A stretch of 7,901 nt of DNA from Gammaproteobacteria bacterium. GTDB taxonomy: Bacteria > Pseudomonadota > Gammaproteobacteria > QOAV01. Position 1 is the first letter of the stretch, and the number at the start of each line of letters is the position of its first letter. Location: NCBI GenBank assembly GCA_003972845.1, contig QOAV01000198.1, positions 1 to 7,901 on the forward strand, given 5' to 3'. The translations under genes and the position numbers were made by a program. Under the pieces are notes generated by a model. The model was not told where the DNA came from and made no database searches. It was given only the letters and a program-made list of their open reading frames with translations. Of the stretch, positions 1-7,901 are shown piece after piece.

Positions 1-940
1 GACATATCTTGATCAACAGCCAGTGCAGTCCGTTACCGAACAGCAGACCGATCACCGGCAAACCGGTGAGCCAGGTCAGGCCATCGAACGGCGACAGCCA
101 CCCACCCAGAAACAGCAGCGAGGTCAGAGTCGATATGAGGATCATGTTGGCGTATTCGGCGAGGAAGAACAAGGCGAAAGCGATGCCGGAGTATTCCACA
201 TGAAAACCCGCGACAATTTCCGATTCACCTTCGGCCACGTCGAATGGCGCGCGGTTGGTCTCCGCCACGCCGGAAATGAAATAGACAATGAACAACGGAA
301 ACAGCGGCAGCCAGTACCACTGAAACAGTCCGCCGGACTGGTGCAGCACGATTTCGCGCAGATTCAGACTGCCCGCCGCCATCAGCACGCCAACCAGGGC
401 AAAACCCATGGCGATTTCGTAAGCGACCACCTGAGCGCCGGCGCGCATGGCGCCAAGAAAGGCGTATTTGGAGTTGGATGCCCAGCCAGCCACGAGAATG
501 CCGTACACCCCGATCGAGGTCAGCGCCAGGATATAGAGCAGACTGGCGTCGATATCGGCCAGCACCCAGGTATCCAGAAAAGGAACCACCGCCCAGGCCG
601 CCAGCGCCGGCACCAGCGACAGCATGGGCGCGATGATGAACAGATAGACATTGGAATTGGTGGGCAGTATCACTTCCTTGGTAAGGAATTTCAGGGTATC
701 CGCGATAGGCTGCAACCAGCCGCGCGGACCGACCCGGTTGGGGCCGATACGCATCTGCATGTAACCGATGATCTTGCGCTCGGCAAAAGTCAGGTACATG
801 ACGCCGAGCAACACCGGAATGATGATCAGAATGATCTTGATCAGGCTTGACACCAGAATCTGCGCCCAGATCGGCAGCCAGGTCAGCAAAGGCTCGATGA
901 AATCAGGCAGCCAGGCCAGTGGTGCGGTCACGTCAGTCAT
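1..940 (-). CDS. nuoH: NADH-quinone oxidoreductase subunit H (ND1-like), 3' end outside window
   Basis: Membrane subunit of complex I that forms most of the quinone access channel next to NuoB/NuoD and couples quinone reduction to proton pumping. The frame is open for 313 codons from ATG at 940-938 to the window edge; NuoH proteins run to about 325-350 residues, so only the last membrane helix and C-terminal tail are missing. Visible landmarks are the conserved loop with [20 protein letters not shown] (residues 53-72), the stretch [19 protein letters not shown] (152-170) and the acidic loop [20 protein letters not shown] (227-246), all ND1 hallmarks. Hydrophobic segments at about 24-50, 100-120, 134-151, 171-190, 207-223, 252-280 and 293-312 fit a multi-pass membrane protein. 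The start lies 1 base after the nuoG stop, with GAGGAG five bases upstream, which fixes it. No internal stop or frameshift was seen. Confidence 0.96.
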   Translation of the reverse strand, partial: MTDVTAPLAWLPDFIEPLLTWLPIWAQILVSSLIKIILIIIPVLLGVMYLTFAERKIIGYMQMRIGPNRVGPRGWLQPIADTLKFLTKEVILPTNSNVYLFIIAPMLSLVPALAAWAVVPFLDTWVLADIDASLLYILALTSIGVYGILVAGWASNSKYAFLGAMRAGAQVVAYEIAMGFALVGVLMAAGSLNLREIVLHQSGGLFQWYWLPLFPLFIVYFISGVAETNRAPFDVAEGESEIVAGFHVEYSGIAFALFFLAEYANMILISTLTSLLFLGGWLSPFDGLTWLTGLPVIGLLFGNGLHWLLIKIC

Positions 941-941
941 A

Positions 942-3287
942 TCAGCTCCTCACCAGCCGAAGCGTTGCGGAACCGGGAATGGACGATGTTTCCGCATAGC
1001 CGATGGGCAGATAAACACAGCCTTCGGGCACCCGGGCGTCCAGCGTTACCGGCACATCAATCCAGGCGTCGTCATCCACAGCGAGTTTTGCTTTCTGATC
1101 TTCTTCCAGCCCGAGGGCGGCAGCCTGATCGGGGTGGATACGGGCAGCCGGCCCCAGATTGTCGACTGTATGTTGCAACGGCTCGGAACGGCGCACTATG
1201 CTGTCGCCGCGGTAAATCAGGCTGTCGCGTATGCGTTCCAGGCCATCGGCAGGATCCGCTTTTGAGCGACCGGACAGATAGCCTTCCGCATAGCTGGAAG
1301 AGGAAGCCCCGGGGCCGGCAACGGCCGCGGAAATCGCACTGACCGAATCATAGTCAAAACCGGCAAGGTCGAGATAACCCGCCAGGGCGCGGAGTATTTT
1401 CCAGCCTTCTCTGGCGTCTCCAGGAGGTGTGGTCGATGCGCTCATGGCTTGGGCTTTGCCTTCGCAGTTGACGAAAGTTCCGGCATTTTCGGCAAACGCG
1501 GCGGCAGGCAGCTGAATATCGGCATAGGACTCGCCAACCGAGGCAAATTCGGTGATACAGGCAACGAAATCTGCGTGCTTCAGGGCCGCCTGAGCCTGTC
1601 CGCTCTGGGCCGCATCCAGCTCCGGCTCGACGCCAAACAGCAGCCAGGCCTGAATCTCCGCAGTAGCCATGTCAGCAACAGACAGGCCTTTATCTGCTTC
1701 GGAAAATGGCGTGCAGCCCGCTTGCCAGGCGGCAACACTGTTGGCTTCGGGTAGAAAACCCAGGGTTACGCCAGCCATGTCGGCCAGAATTTTCGCCAGC
1801 GAACGCAAGACGGCGCCTTCTTCATGCAGCCAGGCCAGCTGGCCGAGAATGATGGCTGATTTCCTGTTTGCGTCGGCAAAATTTTCCGCCATCGCCCTGT
1901 GCTTGTCGCTGATACGGGTGGGGTCGATCCAGGGAATAATTGCTTCCGGCACATCCTTGCCCAGTTTGTCCGACAACAGTCGAATGATATTGGCGACAGA
2001 TTGCAACATGCCCGAAGGCGAGCTGATGGCGCGCACCGACAGCGGATAATTGAATTCGTAATCGTAGGGGTTGATCACGGCGACTTCTGCGCCAGCCAGA
2101 ACCGCCTTGCGCAAACGATGATTCAGTATGGGCTGTTCTTTTCTGAAATTGGAGCCGATCAATAACGCGAAATCGAGCGACTCGAGGCCGCTGATGGACA
2201 TGCCCAGCGCGGGCGCTGCAGCCCATTGGTCATCATCGCTGCTGTCCGCCAGCTTGAGGCGATGATCGATGTTATTACTGCCGAGGCCGCGCAGCAGTTT
2301 CTGGAACAGGTAAAACTCTTCCAGAGTGGATGTCGGCGATATCAGCCCCGCCAGCTTGCCGGCGCCGTACCGAGCCACGTTTTGCAGCAGCTTGTCGGCC
2401 AGGGTCTGCAGTGCGGTAGCCCAGTCGGTGTCCTGCCATTCACCATTTGTTCTGATGCGCGGCGAGGTCAGCCGTTGCTCGCTGTTGACCGCGGTATAAC
2501 TGAATCGGTCACGGTCGGACAGCCAGCTTTCATTGATGTCGTTGTTTTCCAGCGGCAGCACCCGTTCTACTTTGCCGCGCAGGGTTTGAATGCGGATACT
2601 GGATCCGGCACAGTCATGCGGGGCCACGGATGCCACGTCAGCCATTTCCCAGGAGCGGGCGGCAAATTTGAAAGGTTTGGAGGTCAGAGCGCCCACCGGG
2701 CACAGGTCGATGATGTTGCCGGACAGCTCGGAGCTGATGGAATGCTGCACATAAGTGCCAATGGTGGTGTGCTCGCCGCGGCCGGTGGCGCCCATTTCCT
2801 GGATGCCGGAAATCTCCTGGCCGAAACGCACGCAGCGAGTGCAATGGATGCAACGCGTCATTTCAGTCGCCACCAGCGGACCCAGATCCGGGTCCCTGAC
2901 CACCCTTTTCTCTTCCGTGTAACGGGAGCGATCGCCGCCATAACCCACGGCCAGATCCTGCAGTTCGCATTCACCGCCCTGGTCGCAGATAGGGCAATCC
3001 AGTGGATGGTTGATGAGCAAAAATTCCATGGTGCCTTTTTGTGCATCCATGGCCAGTTCGGAACGGGTAAAGACTTTCATGCCATCCGTCACCGGGGTGG
3101 CGCAGGCCGGCAGCGGCTTGGGCGCTTTTTCCACCTCCACCAGGCACATGCGGCAATTGGCGGCGATGGACAAATGCTTGTGATAGCAGAAACGCGGAAT
3201 ATAGATGCCCGAGCGATCGGCCACCTCGATGAGCATTTCGCCCTCTTCCGCTTGCAGTTGTCTGCCATCTATTTCGATATTGAGCAT
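942..3287 (-). CDS. nuoG: NADH-quinone oxidoreductase subunit G (75-kDa type)
   Basis: Largest peripheral-arm subunit of complex I, carrying electrons from NuoF toward NuoI/NuoB; cytoplasmic. It has 781 residues. The N-terminal ferredoxin-like domain has 2Fe-2S (N1b) ligands C34, C45, C48 and C62. H94, C98, C101 and C107 ([14 protein letters not shown]) bind N5. C146, C149, C152 and C196 bind N4. From about residue 215 follows a molybdopterin-oxidoreductase-like domain, which in this family is structural and binds no molybdenum; the C-terminal part, about 710-781, resembles the dinucleotide-binding domain. The extra cluster N7 of the Escherichia type is not complete: only C226 remains, with serines near the other expected places. 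Length is well below the roughly 900 residues of enteric NuoG and close to the shorter proteobacterial and mitochondrial form. The ATG is 32 bases after the nuoF stop; AGGA lies 13 bases upstream, a weak ribosome site. It ends 1 base before nuoH. Confidence 0.98.
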   Translation of the reverse strand: MLNIEIDGRQLQAEEGEMLIEVADRSGIYIPRFCYHKHLSIAANCRMCLVEVEKAPKPLPACATPVTDGMKVFTRSELAMDAQKGTMEFLLINHPLDCPICDQGGECELQDLAVGYGGDRSRYTEEKRVVRDPDLGPLVATEMTRCIHCTRCVRFGQEISGIQEMGATGRGEHTTIGTYVQHSISSELSGNIIDLCPVGALTSKPFKFAARSWEMADVASVAPHDCAGSSIRIQTLRGKVERVLPLENNDINESWLSDRDRFSYTAVNSEQRLTSPRIRTNGEWQDTDWATALQTLADKLLQNVARYGAGKLAGLISPTSTLEEFYLFQKLLRGLGSNNIDHRLKLADSSDDDQWAAAPALGMSISGLESLDFALLIGSNFRKEQPILNHRLRKAVLAGAEVAVINPYDYEFNYPLSVRAISSPSGMLQSVANIIRLLSDKLGKDVPEAIIPWIDPTRISDKHRAMAENFADANRKSAIILGQLAWLHEEGAVLRSLAKILADMAGVTLGFLPEANSVAAWQAGCTPFSEADKGLSVADMATAEIQAWLLFGVEPELDAAQSGQAQAALKHADFVACITEFASVGESYADIQLPAAAFAENAGTFVNCEGKAQAMSASTTPPGDAREGWKILRALAGYLDLAGFDYDSVSAISAAVAGPGASSSSYAEGYLSGRSKADPADGLERIRDSLIYRGDSIVRRSEPLQHTVDNLGPAARIHPDQAAALGLEEDQKAKLAVDDDAWIDVPVTLDARVPEGCVYLPIGYAETSSIPGSATLRLVRS
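946..951 (-). promoter_or_regulatory. Ribosome binding site of nuoH
   Basis: GAGGAG on the minus strand, five bases before the ATG at 940. It lies inside the last codons of nuoG and supports both the chosen nuoH start and coupling of nuoH translation to nuoG termination. Seen directly in the sequence; the function is inferred. Confidence 0.7.
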
Positions 3288-3319
3288 GAGTGCTTGATTA
3301 TCCTGTTTCCATTCCCGGC

Positions 3320-4588
3320 TCAGGCCGCGTCCGCTTCGTTGTTCCGGATATAGGCTTCGAATTCATGCCGGTAGTGCTCGATGAAACTGGCCACCGGCAT
3401 GGCCGCAGCGTCACCCAGAGCACAGATGGTGCGACCGCCGATATTGCCCGCCACATCGGTGAGCAAATCCAGATCCTGCTGGCGGCCATTACCCCGCGCA
3501 ATGCGCCGGATCACGCGGTACAACCAGCCGGTGCCTTCCCGGCATGGCGTGCACTGACCGCAGGATTCCTCGTAATAGAAATAGGCGATGCGCTCCAGCG
3601 TTTTCACCATGTCGGTGTCTTCGTCCATGACAATGACCGAACCCGCACCGAGCATGGATCCGGCTTTGGCCAGCGAATCATAATCCATGTCCAGCTCCAT
3701 CATTACCTCGGCCGGCAGTACCGGCGTCGATGAACCTCCGGGGATCACCGCCTTGAGTTGTTTGCCGTTACGCACGCCACCGGCCATTTCCAGCAGTTCC
3801 GCAAAGGGAATGCCCATGGGCACTTCGAAGTTGCCGGGGTTGTTGACGTGCCCCGACACGGCAAATATTTTTGAGCCGCCATTGTTGGGCTTGCCCAGGT
3901 CCTGGAACCACTGACCGCCATTGCGAATAATGGCCGGCACCGACGCCAGCGTTTCGGTATTGTTGATCGTGGTCGGTTTGCCGAACAGCCCGTAGTTGGC
4001 CGGAAACGGCGGCTTGTAACGCGGCTGGCCCTTTTTGCCTTCGATGGATTCGAGCAAGGCGGTTTCCTCGCCGCAAATATAGGCGCCGGCGCCACGATGC
4101 ACATGGAGCTGGAAGTCAAAGCCTGAATCAAAAATACTGTTACCCAGAAAACCCGCCTCACGCGCTTCGGCCAAAGCCGCCTCGAAACGTTCGATGGGCT
4201 CGATGAACTCGCCGCGTATGTAGTTGTAGCCGGCATTGGCGCCGATGGCGTAACCGGCGATGATCATGCCTTCGATCAGGGCGTGCGGGTTGTAACGCAA
4301 GATGTCGCGGTCCTTGAAGGTGCCGGGCTCGCCTTCATCCGAATTGCAGACGATATATTTGTCCACCGGCGCGCTGCGCGGCATGAAGCTCCACTTCAGA
4401 CCAGTGGGAAATCCGGCGCCGCCGCGTCCGCGCAGGCCCGAGTTCTTCATTTCCTCGATGATCTGATCCGGCGACATGCCGTGTTTGAGGACTTTTTCCA
4501 GCGCCTGATAGCCGCCGCGCTGTTTGTAGGACTTCAGCGTCCAGGGCGCTTCGATATCGGGTTCTGGCAGACAGACGTATAATGACAT
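3320..4588 (-). CDS. nuoF: NADH-quinone oxidoreductase subunit F (51-kDa type, NADH and FMN binding)
   Basis: Entry point of complex I: binds NADH and FMN, takes a hydride from NADH and passes electrons to 4Fe-4S cluster N3. It has 422 residues, in the usual range for the short bacterial form. The glycine-rich nucleotide motif [16 protein letters not shown] spans residues 51-66. [14 protein letters not shown] (81-94) belongs to the FMN/NADH pocket. [16 protein letters not shown] (167-182) matches 51-kDa signature 1, and [12 protein letters not shown] (341-352) matches signature 2. N3 ligands are C343, C346, C349 and C389. The frame stays open upstream to about 4801 inside nuoE, but the first residues of family resemblance follow the ATG at 4588, eight bases after the nuoE stop, so that start is preferred. 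The nearest purine-rich sites (AAGGA at 4606-4610) are too far for a strong ribosome site, so translation probably relies on coupling to nuoE. Confidence 0.98.
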   Translation of the reverse strand: MSLYVCLPEPDIEAPWTLKSYKQRGGYQALEKVLKHGMSPDQIIEEMKNSGLRGRGGAGFPTGLKWSFMPRSAPVDKYIVCNSDEGEPGTFKDRDILRYNPHALIEGMIIAGYAIGANAGYNYIRGEFIEPIERFEAALAEAREAGFLGNSIFDSGFDFQLHVHRGAGAYICGEETALLESIEGKKGQPRYKPPFPANYGLFGKPTTINNTETLASVPAIIRNGGQWFQDLGKPNNGGSKIFAVSGHVNNPGNFEVPMGIPFAELLEMAGGVRNGKQLKAVIPGGSSTPVLPAEVMMELDMDYDSLAKAGSMLGAGSVIVMDEDTDMVKTLERIAYFYYEESCGQCTPCREGTGWLYRVIRRIARGNGRQQDLDLLTDVAGNIGGRTICALGDAAAMPVASFIEHYRHEFEAYIRNNEADAA

Positions 4589-4596
4589 GATCGCGT

Positions 4597-5079
4597 TCAA
4601 TCCAGTCCTTCCAGCAACGCATCGAGAATCTCGGGCGTCAGGTTTTCGTGATAATCCCGGTCCAGCTGCATCATCGGCGCGCCACCGCAGGCGCCCAGGC
4701 ATTCCACCTCGTTGAGGCTGAATCGTCCGTCGCTGGTGGTCTGGCCCGGCTTGATGCCGAGGCGATCTTGCAGATGGCTGACCACCTCGGAGGAACCGCA
4801 CAGCATGCAGGATACATTGGTGCAGACGTTGATCTGGTGCCTGCCGCTGTTTTTCAGGCGATACATGGAATAGAAAGTCGCCACCTCATACACCTGTATC
4901 GGCTGCATGCCGAGCACGTCGGCGATGGCGTCCATGGCCTCGCGCGAGATCCAGTTTTTTTCTTCCTGCACGAAACGCAATGCCGCCATCACCGCAGATT
5001 GTTTATGGTCTGAGGGATATTTCTGCAATTCTTCAGCAATGGCGTCCAGTACGGGCCGGCTCAGAATCTGGTTGCTCAT
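4597..5079 (-). CDS. nuoE: NADH-quinone oxidoreductase subunit E (24-kDa type)
   Basis: Partner of NuoF in the NADH-oxidising module of complex I; holds 2Fe-2S cluster N1a, an off-pathway electron store near FMN. It has 160 residues, a normal length. The N-terminal helical part (about 1-78) is followed by a thioredoxin-like domain with cluster ligands C86, C91, C127 and C131. The sequence [19 protein letters not shown] (117-135) matches the 24-kDa signature. An additional cysteine, C94, lies just after the first ligand pair and is not needed for the cluster. The ATG at 5079 overlaps the nuoD stop in an ATGA, and GGGGAG sits eight bases upstream (5088-5093), so the start is well supported. nuoF begins eight bases after the stop. 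Confidence 0.98.
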   Translation of the reverse strand: MSNQILSRPVLDAIAEELQKYPSDHKQSAVMAALRFVQEEKNWISREAMDAIADVLGMQPIQVYEVATFYSMYRLKNSGRHQINVCTNVSCMLCGSSEVVSHLQDRLGIKPGQTTSDGRFSLNEVECLGACGGAPMMQLDRDYHENLTPEILDALLEGLD

Positions 5080-6329
5080 CGGTCAATCTCCCCGAATACG
5101 ATGTCCTGGGTGCCAATGATGGCCACCACGTCGGCCAGCATGTGGCCGCGGGACATTTCATCCAGCGCCGCCAGATGGGCAAAGCCCGGCGCACGCAGCT
5201 TCACCCGGTAGGGCTTGTTGGCGCCATCGGAAATCATGTAAACGCCAAACTCGCCCTTGGGCGCTTCCACGGCGGAATAGACCTCGCCCCGGGGCGCGCA
5301 ATAACCTTCGGTAAACAGTTTGAAATGATGGATCATTGATTCCATGTTTTCTTTCATGTCGGTACGGCTGGGTGCGGTGACCTTGTGGTTGTCCACTTTT
5401 ACCGGCCCGTGGTTCACACGCAGCCAGTCGATGCACTGCCTGATGATTTCGTTGGACTGGCGCATTTCGGCCATGCGCACCAGATAGCGGTCATAACTGT
5501 CGCCGTTGACGCCCACGGGAATCTGGAAATCCATATTGTCGTAGGCCGCATAAGGCTGTTTGCGGCGAAGATCCCATTCGATGCCGGAACCGCGCAGCAT
5601 GGGGCCGGTGAAACCCAGTTCAATAGCGCGCTCCGGAGAGACCACGCCAATATCCACCAAACGCTGTTTCCAGATACGGTTATCGGTGAGCAGGGTTTCG
5701 TAGTCGTCCACATAGCCGGGAAAACGGTTGGTGAAATCTTCCAGAAAATCGAGCAGATCGCCTTCTCGATTTTCGTTCATGCGTTTGGTGTCTTTTTCGT
5801 TGTGCCATTTGGACGGCTGGTATTGCGGCATGCTGTCCGGCAGATCCAGCATGACGCCGCCGACGCGATAATAAGTCGCATGCAAACGGGCGCCGGACAC
5901 CGCCTCGTAGGCGTCCATCAGGTCTTCACGCTCGCGGAAGGCATACAGAAACATGGTCATGGCGCCCACATCCAGCGCGTGCGCGCCGATCCACAGCAGA
6001 TGATTGAGTATGCGGGTGATCTCGTCGAACATGGTGCGAATATACTGCGCCCGCTCCGGCGCTTCGATACCGAGCAGGCTTTCCACTGCCCGCACATAGG
6101 CATGCTCGCTGCACATCATGGAGACATAATCGAGCCGATCCATGTAGCCGATGCTCTGGTTGTAGGGCTTGGTTTCCGCCAGCTTCTCGGTACCACGATG
6201 CAACAGGCCGATATGCGGATCGGCGCGCTCGATGATTTCGCCGTCCATCTCCAGCACCAGCCGCAGCACGCCGTGCGCCGCCGGATGCTGCGGACCGAAA
6301 TTCATGGTGTAATTGCGTATCTCAGCCAC
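5076..6329 (-). CDS. nuoD: NADH-quinone oxidoreductase subunit D (49-kDa type), GTG start
   Basis: Peripheral-arm subunit of complex I that forms, with NuoB, the quinone-reduction site near cluster N2; homologous to the large subunit of NiFe hydrogenases but without the metal ligands. It has 417 residues. [11 protein letters not shown] (10-20) carries the quinone-site histidine (H19), and Y68 in DRLDYVSMM is the expected quinone-site tyrosine; their 49-residue spacing equals that known in the family. [12 protein letters not shown] (43-54) matches the 49-kDa signature. The C-terminus [12 protein letters not shown] is canonical. The start is GTG at 6329, not ATG, preceded by GGGAGGA eight bases upstream; the next ATG would remove eight conserved-type residues. 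The gene overlaps the end of nuoC by 8 bases and nuoE by 4. It is a separate gene, not the NuoCD fusion of Escherichia and Pseudomonas. Confidence 0.98.
   Translation of the reverse strand: MAEIRNYTMNFGPQHPAAHGVLRLVLEMDGEIIERADPHIGLLHRGTEKLAETKPYNQSIGYMDRLDYVSMMCSEHAYVRAVESLLGIEAPERAQYIRTMFDEITRILNHLLWIGAHALDVGAMTMFLYAFREREDLMDAYEAVSGARLHATYYRVGGVMLDLPDSMPQYQPSKWHNEKDTKRMNENREGDLLDFLEDFTNRFPGYVDDYETLLTDNRIWKQRLVDIGVVSPERAIELGFTGPMLRGSGIEWDLRRKQPYAAYDNMDFQIPVGVNGDSYDRYLVRMAEMRQSNEIIRQCIDWLRVNHGPVKVDNHKVTAPSRTDMKENMESMIHHFKLFTEGYCAPRGEVYSAVEAPKGEFGVYMISDGANKPYRVKLRAPGFAHLAALDEMSRGHMLADVVAIIGTQDIVFGEIDR
5088..5093 (-). promoter_or_regulatory. Ribosome binding site of nuoE
   Basis: GGGGAG on the minus strand with an eight-base spacer to the ATG at 5079, embedded in the end of nuoD. 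It decides the nuoE start and gives it a site of its own besides coupling through the ATGA overlap. Function is inferred from position. Confidence 0.65.
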
Positions 6330-6927
6330 CGAATCCGTCCTCCCGGATAACGCGCGGCACCAGTATGCGCGGCTCTATGCTCACCGGTTGGTATATCACG
6401 CGCTTTTGTTCGGGGTCATAACGCATCTCCACATGACCGGATATGGGGAAGTCCTTGCGGAATGGGTGGCCAATGAAACCGTAATCCGTGAGAATCCGGC
6501 GCAAATCCGGGTGGCCGTCGAAAATGATGCCAAACAGATCAAATGCCTCGCGCTCGAACCAGTCTGCGCCGGCCCATATGCCGACCACGGAATCAATTTT
6601 CGGCATATCGCCATTGATGAAGCTTTTTACCCGGATACGCTGGTTGTGTTTGACGGAAAGCAGGTGGTAGACCACGGCATAACGGGGCTTGCGCCAGTGA
6701 AATCCCGGCTTTTCTGCGCCATAGGCGGAATAATCGACGCCACACAGGTCGGTGAGCTGGGTAAACGCCAGATCATCGTGGCTGCTGAGCGATTCACAGG
6801 CCGCAACGATCTTGTCAGGGGTTACTTCGATACTGAGCTCTCCCAGGCTGATGGTGGAATCCACCAGCTTGTCGCCCAATACCTGAACGACGCGATCCAG
6901 CAAATCTTTCATGGCTTCATCGCTCAT
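6322..6927 (-). CDS. nuoC: NADH-quinone oxidoreductase subunit C (30-kDa type)
   Basis: Structural subunit of the connecting module of complex I, packing against NuoD and NuoB; binds no cofactor. It has 201 residues from ATG at 6927. The 30-kDa signature is visible as [20 protein letters not shown] (residues 125-144), followed by the family's [12 protein letters not shown] (153-164) and a C-terminal [11 protein letters not shown] tail. The frame remains open upstream to about 7176, but that extension overlaps nuoB and has no resemblance to NuoC. The chosen start shares an ATGA with the nuoB stop, which is the common coupled arrangement. No strong Shine-Dalgarno sequence precedes it, so reinitiation after nuoB is likely. 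A second ATG five codons in is a less likely alternative. Confidence 0.97.
   Translation of the reverse strand: MSDEAMKDLLDRVVQVLGDKLVDSTISLGELSIEVTPDKIVAACESLSSHDDLAFTQLTDLCGVDYSAYGAEKPGFHWRKPRYAVVYHLLSVKHNQRIRVKSFINGDMPKIDSVVGIWAGADWFEREAFDLFGIIFDGHPDLRRILTDYGFIGHPFRKDFPISGHVEMRYDPEQKRVIYQPVSIEPRILVPRVIREDGFGG
6338..6344 (-). promoter_or_regulatory. Ribosome binding site of nuoD
   Basis: GGGAGGA on the minus strand, eight bases before the GTG at 6329. It is the strongest Shine-Dalgarno-like sequence in the window and lies inside the last codons of nuoC. It is the main reason for choosing the GTG start, and may compensate for the weaker start codon (inference). Confidence 0.75.
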
Positions 6928-7385
6928 CGCTCGATGACCGGTTTGTTGCGAATTTTTCTGTGCAGTTGCAGAATGCCGTAGATCAGCGCTTCTGCCGTGG
7001 GCGGGCAACCCGGCACATAGATATCCACCGGCACAATGCGGTCGCATCCACGCACCACTGCATAGGAATAATGATAATAACCGCCGCCGTTGGCGCAGGA
7101 ACCCATGGAGATCACCCAGCGCGGTTCCGCCATCTGATCGTAGACCTTGCGCAAGGCCGGAGCCATCTTGTTGCACAATGTGCCGGCGACTATCATGACA
7201 TCGGACTGCCGCGGGCTGGGACGAAACAACATGCCGAATCGGTCAAGATCATAGCGGGATGCGCCGGCCTGCATCATTTCCACCGCGCAGCAGGCCAGCC
7301 CGAAGGTCATGGGATACATGGAACCGGTGCGGCTCCAGCTCACCAGGTCATCCAGTTTGGTCGTTATCCAGCCTTTATCTGACAT
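6924..7385 (-). CDS. nuoB: NADH-quinone oxidoreductase subunit B (PSST type, cluster N2)
   Basis: Carries 4Fe-4S cluster N2, the last electron carrier before quinone, at the junction of the peripheral and membrane arms. It has 153 residues, the short form common outside enterics (Escherichia NuoB is about 220). N2 ligands are C32 and C33 (the characteristic adjacent pair in [10 protein letters not shown]), C97 ([10 protein letters not shown]) and C127. [17 protein letters not shown] (113-129) matches the 20-kDa subunit signature. The ATG at 7385 is 12 bases after the nuoA stop; only a weak AAGA precedes it, suggesting coupling to nuoA. The end overlaps the nuoC start by 4 bases (ATGA). Confidence 0.98.
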   Translation of the reverse strand: MSDKGWITTKLDDLVSWSRTGSMYPMTFGLACCAVEMMQAGASRYDLDRFGMLFRPSPRQSDVMIVAGTLCNKMAPALRKVYDQMAEPRWVISMGSCANGGGYYHYSYAVVRGCDRIVPVDIYVPGCPPTAEALIYGILQLHRKIRNKPVIER

Positions 7386-7397
7386 GATTCTCTTGGC

Positions 7398-7757
7398 CTA
7401 TTCCCAGTCGAGGGCGCCTTTGGCCCATTCGTAGACAAACCCGACCACCAATATGGCCAGAAAAACCACCATGGCGAGGAAACCGAATTTGCCGATCTTT
7501 TCCAGCACGACACCCCAGGGAAACAGAAAAGCGATTTCCAGATCAAACAGAATGAACAGGATGGCGACAAGATAATAGCGCACATCGAATTTCATGCGGG
7601 CGTCTTCAAAAGCTTCGAAGCCGCATTCATAGGGAGCGTTTTTGTCGGCGTCAGGATGGCTCGGCTGGCCGAGAAACCAGCCGGCAATGAACGCGCCTGC
7701 GCCGATGGCCAGCGCGACAACGATGAAGATTAAAATGGGAAGATATTCCTGAAGCAT
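7398..7757 (-). CDS. nuoA: NADH-quinone oxidoreductase subunit A (ND3-like)
   Basis: Small inner-membrane subunit of complex I, next to NuoH at the quinone channel. It has 119 residues with three hydrophobic helices at about 6-28, 62-82 and 92-111. Between the first two lies the ND3 loop, containing [20 protein letters not shown] (42-61) with the conserved loop cysteine C45; the second helix has the family's [11 protein letters not shown] (71-81), including the acidic pair important for coupling. The ATG at 7757 is the first in frame and gives a normal N-terminus. A purine-rich AAAGAGAG precedes it directly, a modest ribosome site. As the first gene of the operon its leader holds the candidate promoter. 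Stop TAG is 12 bases before nuoB. Confidence 0.97.
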   Translation of the reverse strand: MLQEYLPILIFIVVALAIGAGAFIAGWFLGQPSHPDADKNAPYECGFEAFEDARMKFDVRYYLVAILFILFDLEIAFLFPWGVVLEKIGKFGFLAMVVFLAILVVGFVYEWAKGALDWE

Positions 7758-7828
7758 GCTCTCTTTATGGTCGTTGGCTTGGTGTCGCGATCATCAGCCG
7801 GCGTTTCATTCTTAATATTCAGCGGCCA

Positions 7829-7858
7829 AGTGTAAGTCGCCCTGCTTGAGGGCGTCAA
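7829..7858 (-). promoter_or_regulatory. Candidate sigma70-type promoter for the nuo operon
   Basis: On the minus strand TTGACG (7858-7853, five of six matches to the -35 consensus) is followed after 18 bases by TACACT (7834-7829, four of six matches to the -10). Transcription would begin near 7822, leaving a leader of about 65 bases before nuoA. A second TTGACG lies 16 bases further upstream (7874-7869), and TATTAA (7817-7812) is another -10-like sequence without a good -35. The position upstream of the first nuo gene fits, but such short matches are weak evidence, and the main promoter could lie beyond the right edge. Confidence 0.35.
7838..7854 (-). repeat. Short inverted repeat in the nuoA leader
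   Basis: A perfect 6-bp inverted repeat with a five-base loop (minus strand CGCCCT-CAAGC-AGGGCG). No run of T follows it on either strand, so it is not a clear Rho-independent terminator. It falls in the spacer of the candidate promoter, where it could be an operator or be meaningless. It may also be the weak end of an upstream transcript if the preceding gene stops at 7871. Confidence 0.3.
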
Positions 7859-7901
7859 CCCGGTATCCCGTCAATTCTGCGGAACCACCAGCGGCCCATA
7901 G

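Larger units (their letters stand above)
7758..7901 (-). other. Upstream region of nuoA, possibly including the last codons of an unidentified gene
   Basis: 144 bases with no recognisable complete gene. Two minus-strand frames enter from the right edge: one gives nine residues ending PLVVPQN with TGA at 7873-7871, the other 29 residues ending HLAAEY with TAA at 7814-7812. The first is reminiscent of the proline-rich tail of SecG, and secG often lies just before nuoA in proteobacteria, but nine residues cannot prove it. No tRNA-Leu, which sometimes sits between secG and nuoA, was found in this stretch. Confidence 0.2.

Noticed and set aside
23..850. 275-codon open frame on the plus strand, opposite nuoH
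   Set aside because: Very rich in Q, H, R and G with no hydrophobic core or motif, as expected from the reverse complement of a membrane-protein gene; nuoH on the other strand is unmistakable.
2226..3353. 375-codon open frame on the plus strand, opposite nuoG
   Set aside because: It lies antisense to conserved cluster-binding codons of nuoG, shows no family motifs, and such long antisense frames arise from the codon bias of GC-rich genes.
4589..4801. Upstream in-frame extension of nuoF (71 extra codons)
   Set aside because: It overlaps nuoE in another frame, has no NuoF resemblance, and the ATG at 4588 gives the normal N-terminus.
5385..6350. 321-codon open frame on the plus strand, opposite nuoD
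   Set aside because: Histidine-rich composition with no recognisable domain; it mirrors nuoD and has no ribosome site or gene context of its own.
6313..6981. 222-codon open frame on the plus strand, opposite nuoC and the end of nuoB
   Set aside because: No family motif was recognised and it is fully explained as the antisense of two conserved genes.
6928..7176. Upstream in-frame extension of nuoC
   Set aside because: It overlaps conserved cluster-ligand codons of nuoB and does not resemble NuoC; the ATGA junction at 6924-6927 is the natural start.
7758..7901. A tRNA-Leu gene between an upstream gene and nuoA
   Set aside because: This arrangement is known in some proteobacteria, but no acceptor-stem pairing, T-loop sequence or leucine anticodon arm could be found on either strand.
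1..7901. An accessory or previously undescribed system within the window
   Set aside because: Every base from 1 to 7757 apart from gaps of 32 bases or less is covered by eight conserved complex I genes with intact motifs; there is no room for, and no sign of, an additional system.

Overview
The window is the 5' part of a nuo operon, which encodes the proton-pumping NADH:quinone oxidoreductase (respiratory complex I, type I NADH dehydrogenase). All eight genes lie on the minus strand and are read from right to left: nuoA, nuoB, nuoC, nuoD, nuoE, nuoF, nuoG and the first 313 codons of nuoH, which runs off the left edge. The order nuoABCDEFGH is the usual bacterial one, so nuoIJKLMN would be expected to the left of base 1.

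Organism: the DNA is moderately GC-rich. NuoC and NuoD are separate proteins, NuoB is short (153 residues), NuoF is 422 residues, and NuoG is 781 residues without a complete N7 cluster. This is the ancestral-type proteobacterial complex I, unlike Escherichia or Pseudomonas, which have a fused NuoCD and a NuoG of about 900 residues. The closest feel is a gammaproteobacterium outside the enterics and pseudomonads, or a betaproteobacterium. This placement is by family resemblance only.

Layout, in transcription order: 7901-7758 is a leader with a candidate sigma70-type promoter, a small hairpin and possibly the last codons of an upstream gene. It is followed by nuoA (membrane, ND3-like), nuoB (cluster N2), nuoC (30-kDa type), nuoD (49-kDa type, quinone site), nuoE (cluster N1a), nuoF (FMN, NADH site, cluster N3), nuoG (clusters N1b, N4, N5) and nuoH (membrane, ND1-like, quinone channel). 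Gaps between genes are 32 bases or less, and three junctions overlap (ATGA at nuoB/nuoC and nuoD/nuoE; 8 bases at nuoC/nuoD), so one polycistronic message with translational coupling is likely.

Together the genes make the NADH-oxidising module (NuoEFG), the connecting quinone-reducing module (NuoBCD) and the first two membrane subunits that anchor it (NuoA, NuoH). All expected cofactor ligands are present. No frameshift, broken gene, insertion sequence, RNA gene, CRISPR array or accessory system is visible. This is an ordinary housekeeping locus, and the observations listed are minor.
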